The position numbers and the translations under genes are program-made. A DNA stretch of 64,000 nt from Brevibacillus centrosporus. Its GTDB lineage: Bacteria > Bacillota > Bacilli > Brevibacillales > Brevibacillaceae. The stretch is from assembly GCF_003710815.1 (NCBI RefSeq), contig NZ_RHHP01000017.1, positions 38,488-102,487 of the forward strand, read 5' to 3'. The notes below the pieces were generated by a model. It ran no database searches. It was given only the letters and a program-made list of their open reading frames with translations, and had not been told where the DNA came from. This document shows positions 52,032-60,610 of the stretch, in pieces; position 1 is the first letter of the stretch; every line of letters starts with the position of its first letter.

Positions 52032-52796
52032 ATGTTGGCGACAGAAAGACACAGCAAGATACTGGAGAATGTGAACAAGGAAAAAACGGTAACTGTCGCG
52101 AAGCTGAGCAAGCTTTTGGATGTATCTGAGGTCACCATTCGCAAAGATCTGATCAAGCTGGAGCAGGAAGGGCTGCTGTCGAGAGTGCATGGTGGTGCGT
52201 CTATTACAAGCTTTTTGCCTCTGGAGCGAAGCTTTACGGAAAAGCAGGCAGAACGCACGGAGGAAAAGGCGCAGATCGCTCGCCAGGCTCTGTCACATGT
52301 GCAGCCAGGTGACACGCTGATACTCGGAGCGGGATCGACGACGATGGAATTCGCCAAGCTGCTCGGGCAGATCGCGGAGCTGACGATCGTGACCAATGCA
52401 GTCAATATTGCCATGGAGCTGAACAGCCAGGGAGTCCATCAGGTCATTTTGATCGGGGGAGAGATGCGGGCGAAATCATTTGCTCTCGTCGGGGCTGTCG
52501 CAGAGGACAATTTGAAAAAGCTGTCCGTTTACAAATGCTTCATCGGAGCAGACGGCATACATGAGCGCGATGGATTTTCCACGCTGTCACTGGCTGAGAG
52601 CAATGTGAACCGGGTCATGATGTCGCGCGCTCGCAAGGTGTATGTGCTGGCGGATCATACGAAATTCGGGGAAACCCATTTCAGCAGCTTTGCCGATCTG
52701 TCTGATGTGGACCGGATCATTACCGATCGGCTGTACCCGCAGACGCACGCCTCGTTTCAAGAGCTGGGGGTCAAGATTGAAGTAGCACAAGCCTAA
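52032..52796 (+). CDS. DeoR-family sugar-operon repressor
   Basis: A 254-residue DeoR/GlpR-type protein with HTH VTVAKLSKLLDVSEVTIRKDL at about 21-41 and a C-terminal sugar-phosphate isomerase-like sensor (GDTLILGAGSTT, IVTNAVNIA, IGADGIHERDGFS). A phosphorylated intermediate of the operon is the expected inducer. It is the first gene of the operon and probably autoregulated through the CGAAAC repeats. Confidence 0.93.
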   Translation: MLATERHSKILENVNKEKTVTVAKLSKLLDVSEVTIRKDLIKLEQEGLLSRVHGGASITSFLPLERSFTEKQAERTEEKAQIARQALSHVQPGDTLILGAGSTTMEFAKLLGQIAELTIVTNAVNIAMELNSQGVHQVILIGGEMRAKSFALVGAVAEDNLKKLSVYKCFIGADGIHERDGFSTLSLAESNVNRVMMSRARKVYVLADHTKFGETHFSSFADLSDVDRIITDRLYPQTHASFQELGVKIEVAQA

Positions 52797-52817
52797 GAGA
52801 CTAGGAGTGATCCAGAC

Positions 52818-53681
52818 ATGTCATTGGTATCATCGACGGAAATGCTGAGGCGAGCCAGGAAGGAAGCGTACTGCATCGGTGCGTTCAACGTGCACACGAT
52901 GGAAATGCTGCAGGCGGTAGTGGAAGCAGCGGAGGAAGCCCAATCTCCGCTGATTCTGCAGACGACGGTAGGGACGGTCAAGCATCTGGGGCCGGAGTAT
53001 GTGGCAGCGATTGCGAAGGTTGCCGCAAAATCCGTTCAAGTCCCGATCGCCCTGCATCTGGATCACTGCCACGACTACGAGCTGATCGAGCGCTGCATCC
53101 AAGCAGGCTATACGTCGGTGATGATTGACGCTTCCATGCAACCGTTTTCGCAAAACGTGGAGCAGACAAAACGGGTCGTCGAGCTGGCCCATCGCTGCGG
53201 GGTGAACGTTGAAGCAGAGCTGGGGAAAGTGGGGGGAGTCGAGGACGAGCTGGTCGTTGAGGAAGAAGATGCTGTTTTGGCTGACCCCAAAGAGTGCGAA
53301 GAATTCGCTGCCTTGACAGGTGTCGACACGCTGGCTCCTGCGATCGGCACGGCTCACGGAATGTACAAAGGGGAGCCCAAAATAGCGTTCTCCCGTCTGG
53401 AGCAAATTGCGGAGAGAGTGGGTGTGCCATTGGTGCTCCACGGAGGATCGGGTATTCCGGAAGAACAGGTGAAGCGGGCTGTTGCACTCGGGATGGCAAA
53501 AATGAATGTAGCTACGGAGCTCCGTATCGCTTTTTCCGATGCGATCAAGCAGGTCTTCGGGGAAAACCCGCAGGAAAATGATCCGCGGACGTATATGAAG
53601 CGGGCGAAGCAAGCGGTAAAAGCGATTGCGCAGGCAAAAATGGCTATGTGCGGCTGCGTCGGCAAAGCCGCTGGGCAATAA
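52818..53681 (+). CDS. Class II ketose-bisphosphate aldolase (FBP/tagatose-BP type)
   Basis: A 287-residue zinc aldolase. Zn/catalytic motifs are HLDHCHDYE (Asp and His), VEAELGKVGGVED (Glu), GTAHGMYKGEP (His) and LHGGSGIPEEQ (His). It cleaves fructose- or tagatose-1,6-bisphosphate to glyceraldehyde-3-P and DHAP. It starts 21 bases after the repressor gene. FBP versus tagatose-BP preference cannot be read safely by eye. Confidence 0.92.
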   Translation: MSLVSSTEMLRRARKEAYCIGAFNVHTMEMLQAVVEAAEEAQSPLILQTTVGTVKHLGPEYVAAIAKVAAKSVQVPIALHLDHCHDYELIERCIQAGYTSVMIDASMQPFSQNVEQTKRVVELAHRCGVNVEAELGKVGGVEDELVVEEEDAVLADPKECEEFAALTGVDTLAPAIGTAHGMYKGEPKIAFSRLEQIAERVGVPLVLHGGSGIPEEQVKRAVALGMAKMNVATELRIAFSDAIKQVFGENPQENDPRTYMKRAKQAVKAIAQAKMAMCGCVGKAAGQ

Positions 53682-53710
53682 ACGAAAACAATATGGGAGG
53701 GTGAATGGAC

Positions 53711-54802
53711 ATGCGGGTCAATTTGGATGATCGTGCTGCAGTTGAAAAGCTCGATACCATTCTCGCGCTGCGGGATACGGATGAATACGACAAACAATTT
53801 TCAGAAGGATGGCAATTATCCGGTCAATTCGACCTTTCCTCGATTACAGCTCCGATTGATCGGATCGTTGTGCTGGGGACAGGTGGTGGGTCTGCTGCCA
53901 GTGTGAATTTGCTGAAATCCTATCTGTTTGACGAGCTGCGCGTGCCTTTGCAGCTCAACCAAGGCTATACGATCCCTGCTTTTGTCGACGAACGCACTCT
54001 CGTCATCGTCGTCAGCCACTCGGGCAATACGGAGGAAATCGTAAGCGGATACGAGCAGGCGATAGAAGCAAAGGCACAGATCGCGGTGATCACAGCCGGC
54101 GGCAAAGTGCTGGAGCTGGCGCAAATCCACGGACACGCTCATCTTTTGGTACCGGGAGGAATGATGCCGCGAATCGTGCTCGGCTATATTTTCTTGCCGA
54201 TGCTCACCGTTTTGACCAAGCTGGGGCTGGTGGCGGACAAGAGCGGTGAGGTAGCAGAGACGATCCAGTTATTTTCTCGGCTGCGTGAAGAGTACGGCTT
54301 GCAAGCGCCACTGGCATTCAATCTTGCCAAGCAAATCGCTCAGCAGATGGATGGTTTGACGCCAGTCATTTACGGGACGCTGCCCTTTTTTGATGCACCT
54401 GCTTGGAGATGGAAAAATCAGCTGGGAGAAAACAGTAAAGTCATGGCGTTTTGGAACGCGATTCCCAGTCTGCACCACGATGAGGCAGTTGGCTGGGATG
54501 CGCCTGCCGCTATGCTGAAAGGCTATCATTTTACCTTGATTCGCGATGTGGAAGACAGCGACAAGACAGCCAAGCGGGTGGAGATCAGTGCGGACATTCT
54601 GCGTGAGCGTGCCGGAGCCGTGCAGGTCGTTCGCTCCCAGGGTGTATCGAGAATGGCTCGACTTTTCTCCATCGTATATCTGGCTGATTACGTATCGTTG
54701 TATACGGCGCTCATTCGCGGGGTCGATCCCACGCCAGTCGAGGTCATCAACCTGTTCAAGAGCAAGATGGGGCAGCCGCTCGTTCAGGTGCAGGTACGTT
54801 AG
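53711..54802 (+). CDS. Bifunctional phosphoglucose/phosphomannose isomerase-like SIS protein
   Basis: A 363-residue protein with two SIS domains. The N-terminal one shows VLGTGGGSAAS and VVSHSGNTEE phosphate-sugar loops. The C-terminal one has WRWKNQLGENSKV and HHDEAVGW, the fingerprint of archaeal-type PGI/PMI enzymes. It would convert glucose-6-P or mannose-6-P to fructose-6-P. GGGAGGG at 53695-53701 favours ATG 53711 over ATG 53705. Confidence 0.85.
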   Translation: MRVNLDDRAAVEKLDTILALRDTDEYDKQFSEGWQLSGQFDLSSITAPIDRIVVLGTGGGSAASVNLLKSYLFDELRVPLQLNQGYTIPAFVDERTLVIVVSHSGNTEEIVSGYEQAIEAKAQIAVITAGGKVLELAQIHGHAHLLVPGGMMPRIVLGYIFLPMLTVLTKLGLVADKSGEVAETIQLFSRLREEYGLQAPLAFNLAKQIAQQMDGLTPVIYGTLPFFDAPAWRWKNQLGENSKVMAFWNAIPSLHHDEAVGWDAPAAMLKGYHFTLIRDVEDSDKTAKRVEISADILRERAGAVQVVRSQGVSRMARLFSIVYLADYVSLYTALIRGVDPTPVEVINLFKSKMGQPLVQVQVR

Positions 54803-54803
54803 G

Positions 54804-55727
54804 ATGCTGGTGACGGTTACGTTGAATGCCGCGATAGACAAAACATACAAGCTCGAGCGATTTCGGCCAGGAAAATTGCATCGGACAAAGGAACAGCTCA
54901 GTCTGCCAGGAGGCAAAGGGATCAATGTAGCGCGTGTCGCACGAACGCTTGGGGCAGATGTGATTGCGACAGGCTTTATCGCCGGGTACAACGGGCGGTT
55001 TATTGCCGAGGGCTGCGCCAAGGCAGGAATCACTCCCGCGTTTGTCGAGACAGAAGGAGAATCGCGCTGCTGCCACACCCTGCTGGATGAAGAGAGCGGC
55101 GAGGTCACGGAGGTTTTGGAGCAGGGGCCAGTTGTCACAGAAGAAGGCTTTGCCCAGCTGCAGAGCAAGCTGAAGCTTTTGGCCAGCCAAGCGAGGATGG
55201 TTACTTTCTCTGGCAGTCTTTGTGCAGGGGTGCCAGCAGATGCGTACCAGCATTTGATCGAGCAGGTGCGGCAATCAGGGGCGCTGCCCGTACTGGATGC
55301 GAGTGGACCTGCGCTTGTGCACGGATTAAAAGGCAAGCCCCATCTGGTGAAGCCAAATCGGGAAGAAGCAGAAGCGCTGCTCGGGTATGCGCTCTCGAGC
55401 GAGGAAGCGATCATTGCAGCCTTGCGAGACATTCAGGCGCTCGGAGCAGAGCGAGTTCTTTTATCGCTAGGAGCAGATGGCGCATGGTTTTCGGAATGCG
55501 ACGAGCACGTGCATCTCCCCGGCACTGCGCTGGAGCAAGTCGTCAATCCAGTGGGCTGCGGCGATGCCCTGCTGGCAGGGACTGCCTGTGGCAAGCTGAA
55601 AGGAATGGAGTGGAGGGCAGCAGCGCAGCTAGGGATGGCGAGCGCTGCGGCGAATGCCCTGTCGGTAGGAGCGGGAATCGTCGACATCGACACGGTTGCG
55701 CGTTTGTTGAAGCAGTTACAGTCATAG
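54804..55727 (+). CDS. PfkB-family hexose-phosphate kinase (FruK/LacC type)
   Basis: A 307-residue ribokinase-fold kinase. The N-terminal signature is NAAIDKTY and GGKGINVARVARTLG; the C-terminal one is NPVGCGDALLAG, where GCGD replaces the usual GAGD and keeps the catalytic Asp. FruK/LacC-type enzymes phosphorylate fructose-1-P or tagatose-6-P; in this operon fructose-6-P is also possible. It starts two bases after the isomerase gene. Confidence 0.9.
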   Translation: MLVTVTLNAAIDKTYKLERFRPGKLHRTKEQLSLPGGKGINVARVARTLGADVIATGFIAGYNGRFIAEGCAKAGITPAFVETEGESRCCHTLLDEESGEVTEVLEQGPVVTEEGFAQLQSKLKLLASQARMVTFSGSLCAGVPADAYQHLIEQVRQSGALPVLDASGPALVHGLKGKPHLVKPNREEAEALLGYALSSEEAIIAALRDIQALGAERVLLSLGADGAWFSECDEHVHLPGTALEQVVNPVGCGDALLAGTACGKLKGMEWRAAAQLGMASAAANALSVGAGIVDIDTVARLLKQLQS

Positions 55728-55778
55728 GCAGCCATGTGGAGGCTGCGGGCTTGTGAAGGACAGTTAGGAGGCTTGCGC

Positions 55779-56792
55779 ATGCGGCACGTAATCGGCCTGG
55801 ATGTTGGCGGAACGACGATGAAAGGAGCAGTACTCGACGAAACAGGGCGCATTCTTGCTCGGGGTAGCCGGGATACGAAGCTGCACAACAATCTCCCTCT
55901 TTTGATCGAGCGGATGGCCGGATTGATCGAGGAACTGAAGAGCCGTGTGAACGTTTCCGTAGAAGCGGTGGGCGTGGGCTTTCCCGGACCGTTTGATGGA
56001 CCAAACGGCTTTTCTATACACTCGCCCAATTTGAGTCTGCGTCAGGTGGACGTGCGGACGCCGCTCTTGGAAGCGGTTCGGCTGCCTTTGGCGTTCGAGA
56101 ATGACTTGCGGACGGCGACGTTGGGAGAAGCAGTTTTCGGGGCAGGCAAAGGCGTCAGCCATATGACCTTTATCCCGATCGGCACAGGCATTGGAATGGG
56201 AAATATGATCGATGGGCAGCTTCTTCGCGGAGCGCATGGCATATCGGGTGAGCTGGGGCATGTAAGTGTTCCAGGCAATCAAGCTGTCTGCAACTGTGGG
56301 AAAGCAGGCTGTGTAGAGACAGTTGCCTCTGCTGCAGGGATCGTCCGACTGGCAAAGGAAAAATTGGCTAGGGCAATTCGGGAGATCCCCGAAGAAGCGA
56401 AGATGCTCCCTTTATGGCAATTGGCAGGAGGCAATCTGAATCAACTGACGGCGCATCTGGTAGCAGAGGCTGTGCAAAAGGGTGATCCAATTGCAGCGCA
56501 CGTTTGGCAGGAGGTCTGCGACATTACCGGATGGGCGATTGCCTTGGTCGTGAATCTCTTTAACCCTCATATGGTAGTCGTCGGTGGAGGTGTTTCGGAG
56601 GCAGGTGAGCTTTTGCTCGATCCCGTACGGCAGAGTGCGGAGCGCTACGTGATGAAAGCCGGTCACGAGAAAACACGAATTGTTCGGGCTTCACTAGGAC
56701 CAGACGCCGGAATGCTCGGGGCAGGGGCACTTGCCTTGCAGACGTTCACAGGCAGTGCGGAAGGGATATCAACACTGGTGAAGAACGAATGA
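55779..56792 (+). CDS. ROK-family sugar kinase (glucokinase type)
   Basis: A 337-residue ROK kinase. The phosphate loop is GLDVGGTTMKG, the sugar-binding motifs are ENDLRTATLGE and GELGHVS, and the zinc site is CNCGKAGCVE. It phosphorylates glucose or a related hexose with ATP. TAGGAGG at 55765-55771 gives ATG 55779. As last gene of the operon it would supply the hexose-6-P used by the isomerase. Confidence 0.92.
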   Translation: MRHVIGLDVGGTTMKGAVLDETGRILARGSRDTKLHNNLPLLIERMAGLIEELKSRVNVSVEAVGVGFPGPFDGPNGFSIHSPNLSLRQVDVRTPLLEAVRLPLAFENDLRTATLGEAVFGAGKGVSHMTFIPIGTGIGMGNMIDGQLLRGAHGISGELGHVSVPGNQAVCNCGKAGCVETVASAAGIVRLAKEKLARAIREIPEEAKMLPLWQLAGGNLNQLTAHLVAEAVQKGDPIAAHVWQEVCDITGWAIALVVNLFNPHMVVVGGGVSEAGELLLDPVRQSAERYVMKAGHEKTRIVRASLGPDAGMLGAGALALQTFTGSAEGISTLVKNE

Positions 56793-56801
56793 ACAGACGG
56801 T

Positions 56802-56830
56802 AACGCTTGCCAAAGAGGCAGGCGTTTTTC
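56802..56830 (+). terminator. Terminator of the sugar operon
   Basis: AACGCTTGCC pairs with GGCAGGCGTT, then TTT. Confidence 0.8.
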
Positions 56831-56944
56831 AATGGGAAAAGTCTTTGCAAAATAAACCTACCCATAGAGTTTTTGCAATTGTATGATAAAAAGATGCGTT
56901 TGGTTTGGCTAAAAGATCGAACGGAAGATGGGGGATGGCCGACT

Positions 56945-57304
56945 ATGAACAAAGTGAATCTCGCTGAAAAATTTTCGAAGTTTGAAGAATGCTGGAGCCC
57001 GAAGATCGTGGGAACTGTCAACGATTCTCATATCAAGGTCGTAAAGCTGCAAGGGGAATTCGTCTTGCACCATCATGAAGCAGAGGACGAGCTGTTTTTG
57101 GTCGTTAGCGGCAGATTGCTGATGCAATTTCGCGACCGGGAAGTATGGGTGGAGGAAGGCGAATTTATCATCGTTCCCAAAGGCGTCGAGCATCGACCGG
57201 TAGCGCCTGAAATATGTCATGTCGTGCTGATGGAACCGACGAGCACGCTAAATACAGGAAATGTAACAAATGAAAGAACCGTAGCAGAGCTGGATCAGAT
57301 CTGA
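56945..57304 (+). CDS. Cupin 2-domain protein
   Basis: A 119-residue cupin with motif 1 HHHEAEDELFLVVSG and motif 2 PKGVEHRPVAP, all metal ligands intact. This short form often binds small carbohydrates or is a mannose-isomerase-like protein; its activity is unknown. GGGGGATGG precedes ATG 56945. The next gene starts 24 bases later. Confidence 0.87.
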   Translation: MNKVNLAEKFSKFEECWSPKIVGTVNDSHIKVVKLQGEFVLHHHEAEDELFLVVSGRLLMQFRDREVWVEEGEFIIVPKGVEHRPVAPEICHVVLMEPTSTLNTGNVTNERTVAELDQI

Positions 57305-57328
57305 CGGGAGAGAAAGGAGGATCGGCAG

Positions 57329-58129
57329 ATGGAGCAGTTACGTGAAAAGCTTACACAGCTGCTGGATAAAGCCGAAGGGAGCTGGGGCGTTGTTGTAGAG
57401 GATCTGGATCGCGGACAGCGCTTTGCCCATCGACCAGATGAAGCCTTTATCGCAGAGAGCGTCATTAAAGTGCCGATCATGGCAGCCGTGTATGCAGCAG
57501 CGGCGCAGGCAGCATTTCAGCTGGATGAACGTATTCCTATGCGAGCAGAGGACCAAGTAGGGGGATCGGGTATCCTGTTTGCTCTTTCTCCGGGTCTGGC
57601 ACTAACCATTCGGGAATGGGTCACCCTGATGATTATCCAAAGTGACAATACGGCCACAAACGTGTTGATCGACCTCGTAGGCAGGCAAAGAATCGAGCAG
57701 ACCATGATCGAGCTGGGAATGGAGAAAAGCAAATACTCCCGCAAGCTCATGATCTATCCGGTGGGCATTACCGAAAACAACATGATCACGCCAGGAGACG
57801 TGTCTCGGATGCTCGGGTCGATCGCAACAGGCGGGTTCCTTTCGCATCACGCCTGTGAAGAAATGGTGTCGATCATGAAAAGGCAGCAGGTGCTAAATGG
57901 ACTGCCGTCTTTGCTCCCATCTGTTCCCGGTGCAACGCCGGATTGGGAGATCGCTTGCAAATCCGGTTGGGATAGTGGAAGACAGCATGATGTGGGGGTT
58001 TTCTTTTCGCAAGGCCGCCGGTTTTCCATCGTAGCTTTGTCGCAGGACGTCCAATCGGAGTCAGCCCTTCGCGTTCTCGGTCAGATCGGAAAAGAAGTCT
58101 ATGAATACGCAAAAGGTAGCCCTCACTAA
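57329..58129 (+). CDS. Cytoplasmic class A beta-lactamase-like serine hydrolase
   Basis: A 266-residue protein with S44-x-x-K47 (ESVIK), S105-D-N107 and K211-S-G213. Motif spacing closely matches the paralogue at 21218. No signal peptide and no recognisable ExxLN motif, so an export-dependent beta-lactamase is unlikely. AAAGGAGG precedes the ATG. It is cotranscribed with the cupin gene. Confidence 0.85.
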   Translation: MEQLREKLTQLLDKAEGSWGVVVEDLDRGQRFAHRPDEAFIAESVIKVPIMAAVYAAAAQAAFQLDERIPMRAEDQVGGSGILFALSPGLALTIREWVTLMIIQSDNTATNVLIDLVGRQRIEQTMIELGMEKSKYSRKLMIYPVGITENNMITPGDVSRMLGSIATGGFLSHHACEEMVSIMKRQQVLNGLPSLLPSVPGATPDWEIACKSGWDSGRQHDVGVFFSQGRRFSIVALSQDVQSESALRVLGQIGKEVYEYAKGSPH

Positions 58130-58145
58130 GGGGGCTACCTTTTTT
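58113..58145. terminator. Terminator between convergent genes
   Basis: AAGGTAGCCC pairs with GGGCTACCTT, with a T-run on the plus side and a shorter one on the minus side. Confidence 0.8.
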
Positions 58146-58153
58146 CGGTTCGC

Positions 58154-58465
58154 TTACATGACTTCCTTCAGAGCAAGATTTTCTGGACTCATTTTGCATA
58201 GGAAGCGGTTCGGAGCGTCAGGATTCACCTGTTCCTCGAGCACGCCCATTTTCACAAAGAAGCGCAGGGAGGTGTACACGGTGGACAGCGTAATATTTGG
58301 CATTTCGGATTTCAGCGCATGATAAACGTCTTTGGCGGTAGGGGCAGGGATGGTCAATGTATGCAGCATGTAGAGCAGGACTGCTCGTCGTTGAATGGTC
58401 AATCGCTTGCCCAGATGCTTTACTTGCTGTGTGAAACTAGAGATTGGGTGTTCCAACACAGTCAC
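58154..58465 (-). CDS. Fur/PerR-like protein reduced to the DNA-binding domain
   Basis: 103 residues aligning with the first 90 of PerR/Fur: RLTIQRRAVLLYML, PTAKDVYHALKSEMPNITLSTVYTSLRFF and the start of the hinge (NRFLCKMS), then a stop. All C-terminal metal and dimerisation residues are absent, and the PerR His in HPTAD is replaced (APTAK). The start is uncertain: GTG 58465, GTG 58459 or TTG 58456 after AGAAGAAGG. It has its own promoter and palindrome, so it may still be active. Confidence 0.7.
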   Translation of the reverse strand: MTVLEHPISSFTQQVKHLGKRLTIQRRAVLLYMLHTLTIPAPTAKDVYHALKSEMPNITLSTVYTSLRFFVKMGVLEEQVNPDAPNRFLCKMSPENLALKEVM

Positions 58466-58477
58466 CTTCTTCTTTAA

Positions 58478-58498
58478 AATAATTATTATGTAATTATT
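58478..58498. promoter_or_regulatory. AT-rich palindrome, candidate Fur-like operator
   Basis: AATAATTA-N5-TAATTATT. It lies between the -10 box and start of the Fur-like gene and resembles Per/Fur boxes in base content. Confidence 0.55.
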
Positions 58499-58527
58499 AT
58501 TATTGCTCCCTTCTCGTAAGCCGTCAA
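58499..58527 (-). promoter_or_regulatory. Promoter of the Fur-like gene
   Basis: Minus strand TTGACG (58527-58522), 17-base spacer, AATAAT (58504-58499). Confidence 0.6.
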
Positions 58528-58661
58528 TCCTTTATTTGGCCCCTAGGAGGTTTTCTTTTATTTTGATAATTTTAAAAAAGAGGCCGAGGCTTGCCGTATG
58601 CGTATATCCGCGCATGTTTTGCATGGATTGGTAAATCTTACGTAGAGGATGGGAAGACATC

Positions 58662-59630
58662 ATGAAATGGATCGAAAGCAAGAAAAAGTGGATTGGCTTG
58701 TCATGCGGAGTTATCTTGCTTTTGGCCTGTGCACAATGGATGGGGATTGGCAAGACGCGAGCGAGTGCAAATTCATTCCGCTTTGTCGTCATGGGAGATA
58801 CCAGGGGCAATTCCGATAGTGTAAATGAGAAGACGCTTCGCTCCTTGCTGAAAAATGTGAAAAAGCTAGATCCCCAGCCTAGCTTCCTGTTGATTACGGG
58901 CGATATGGTCCAAGGTGGTTCCGATCTGGACAAGGAGCTGGATGAGTGGAAGGATATTGTGGATGATTACTACCCGCTGTCCATGTACTACCCTGCGATG
59001 GGAAATCATGAGGACGATCCTGAAGCATTCGGCAAGGCGTTTCCCCATTTGCCAAATGAGCAGGTTCCTGGCTATGGTCGCACTGCCTACAGCTTCGATT
59101 ATGGCAACGCGCGTTTTATTACATTGAATACGGACCACGAAGATCAGGACGGCAATTACGTCATTGACCAGCCGCAGAGCACATGGCTGAAGCAGCAGCT
59201 GTCTGCTCCTGGTAAAGATCACACCTTCGTCATGTTTCATGTGCCAGCTTACCCGGTTGGCGGGCACTACGGTCGCTCCCTGGATGGCAACAAACCGGAG
59301 CGGGATGCTTTCTGGCACACTTTGGATGCGGCGAATGTGACTGCCGCTTTTGTCGGGCATGAGCATAACTACAACCGACGTCTGATCAACAGCGACTTTG
59401 ATGCGAATGGCTATCATTTTACTCATGACATTTATCAGCTGACACTGGGTGCGGCAGGCTCACCGTACAGCAAAGTCGTGGAAGACAAGAAAAACGTGGT
59501 GAAAGGTCCGAAAGTCACATCTCATTACATGACGGTCGATGTGGATGGGAAAAAAGCGGTTTGCAATGTATACGACAAAGATGACAATCTGCTCGATTCG
59601 TTTACGGTAGAGAAAGGAGCTGTTGGGTAG
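58662..59630 (+). CDS. Secreted or membrane-anchored metallophosphoesterase
   Basis: 322 residues with an N-terminal hydrophobic segment (12-28) that is a signal peptide or anchor. Metal motifs are MGDTRG (D46), TGDMV (D81), GNHED (N115, H116), H193 in MFHVPAYP and GHEHNYNR (H233, H235), as in calcineurin-like / purple-acid-type phosphatases. It hydrolyses phosphoesters outside the membrane. It opens a co-directional group of five genes. A weak RBS (GGATGGGAAG) precedes the ATG. Confidence 0.88.
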   Translation: MKWIESKKKWIGLSCGVILLLACAQWMGIGKTRASANSFRFVVMGDTRGNSDSVNEKTLRSLLKNVKKLDPQPSFLLITGDMVQGGSDLDKELDEWKDIVDDYYPLSMYYPAMGNHEDDPEAFGKAFPHLPNEQVPGYGRTAYSFDYGNARFITLNTDHEDQDGNYVIDQPQSTWLKQQLSAPGKDHTFVMFHVPAYPVGGHYGRSLDGNKPERDAFWHTLDAANVTAAFVGHEHNYNRRLINSDFDANGYHFTHDIYQLTLGAAGSPYSKVVEDKKNVVKGPKVTSHYMTVDVDGKKAVCNVYDKDDNLLDSFTVEKGAVG

Positions 59631-59655
59631 AATCGAGGTGCTAGCGAGGTGGGAA

Positions 59656-60207
59656 ATGTTGAAACGGCTGTTCCGCACGCGCGATCTGGCGGTTACGCAA
59701 GCATGCGTGACCGCTTTTTTGTTTTTGCTCATACCTTTGTTTCATTTGCTGGATACCGGTCCGTTTTGGCTGCAAGGCTTACTCCACGGGCTGGCGGCGA
59801 CACTGACGGTACTGATGGGCTGCTGGACCTTTCATGCTGCATTTTTTCGATTGGGCAAGGAAAGAGGGAGCAATGCCGAGCTGGAGCGATTGCTCTGGTT
59901 AACCAATGGGCTTGTCCTGCTGGCAATTATTTCGGGCAACTGGCTCTACATGGGCTATCGCTCACCGGACGGTCCACAGTCATGGCTGCTCGCCCATACG
60001 CCTGCCGCTCACAACATCGTGATGGAATGGAAGGAGTTCGTTTCTCAGTTTCCGCTGCCGCTTGGAGTGGTGGCAGGATTCATTCTTCGCCGCTTTGGAA
60101 ACAACAAAGATGCGGGATCCGTCGTACTGCTTTTAATCGCGCTGCTCTGGCTGTGTCTGGTGATCGGCCTGGTGACGGGACTAGGGTTGACGACCTTGCA
60201 TCTATGA
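59656..60207 (+). CDS. Membrane protein, unknown, phosphoesterase module
   Basis: 183 residues with four or five hydrophobic segments, at about 18-38, 45-68, 90-110, 140-155 and 160-182. GAGGTGGGA precedes ATG 59656. No family recognised. It begins 25 bases after the phosphoesterase stop and is followed by another membrane protein. Confidence 0.7.
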   Translation: MLKRLFRTRDLAVTQACVTAFLFLLIPLFHLLDTGPFWLQGLLHGLAATLTVLMGCWTFHAAFFRLGKERGSNAELERLLWLTNGLVLLAIISGNWLYMGYRSPDGPQSWLLAHTPAAHNIVMEWKEFVSQFPLPLGVVAGFILRRFGNNKDAGSVVLLLIALLWLCLVIGLVTGLGLTTLHL

Positions 60208-60220
60208 GAGGGAGAGTGCC

Positions 60221-60592
60221 ATGCAAAAAAGGGAGCGCAAAAGCGGAGAGATGAGCGCAGCACTGGGGGCGCTTTGGCTGGGATTAGCGGGAGTGGCTGG
60301 CAGCCATTTATGGAGCACAGCGGACCCTGCAGGAAGTAAACCTGTTTTGCTCAAGCTCGGGAGCTGGGTACCTGGCTGGTGGGGAATTGGTCCGTTTGCT
60401 GGGAAAGAAGTGATCGGGCTTTTGCTATGGCTTTGCAGCTGGCTGATTCTCCATTTTCTGCTCAAAGGACGTGATACCTCGATCCGCAAAGCAGCGGTAC
60501 TGTTTGTCATTGGCTTCGCGATTATCATCGTCGCGATATGGCCTCCCGTGTATCATGCCTTTTTGGGCTGGCCACCGGGTTTGCCGGAGTAG
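60221..60592 (+). CDS. Small membrane protein, unknown, phosphoesterase module
   Basis: 123 residues with three hydrophobic segments (about 12-30, 62-82, 88-108) and a Trp/Pro/Gly-rich outer loop (WVPGWWGIGPFAG). No family recognised. It begins 13 bases after its neighbour, so it is probably part of the same transcript. Confidence 0.65.
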   Translation: MQKRERKSGEMSAALGALWLGLAGVAGSHLWSTADPAGSKPVLLKLGSWVPGWWGIGPFAGKEVIGLLLWLCSWLILHFLLKGRDTSIRKAAVLFVIGFAIIIVAIWPPVYHAFLGWPPGLPE

Positions 60593-60610
60593 AAAGGAGA
60601 AAGTGACAAC

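Noticed and set aside
54269..55432. A 387-codon antisense frame over the isomerase and PfkB genes
   Set aside because: Ser/Thr-rich shadow product without RBS.
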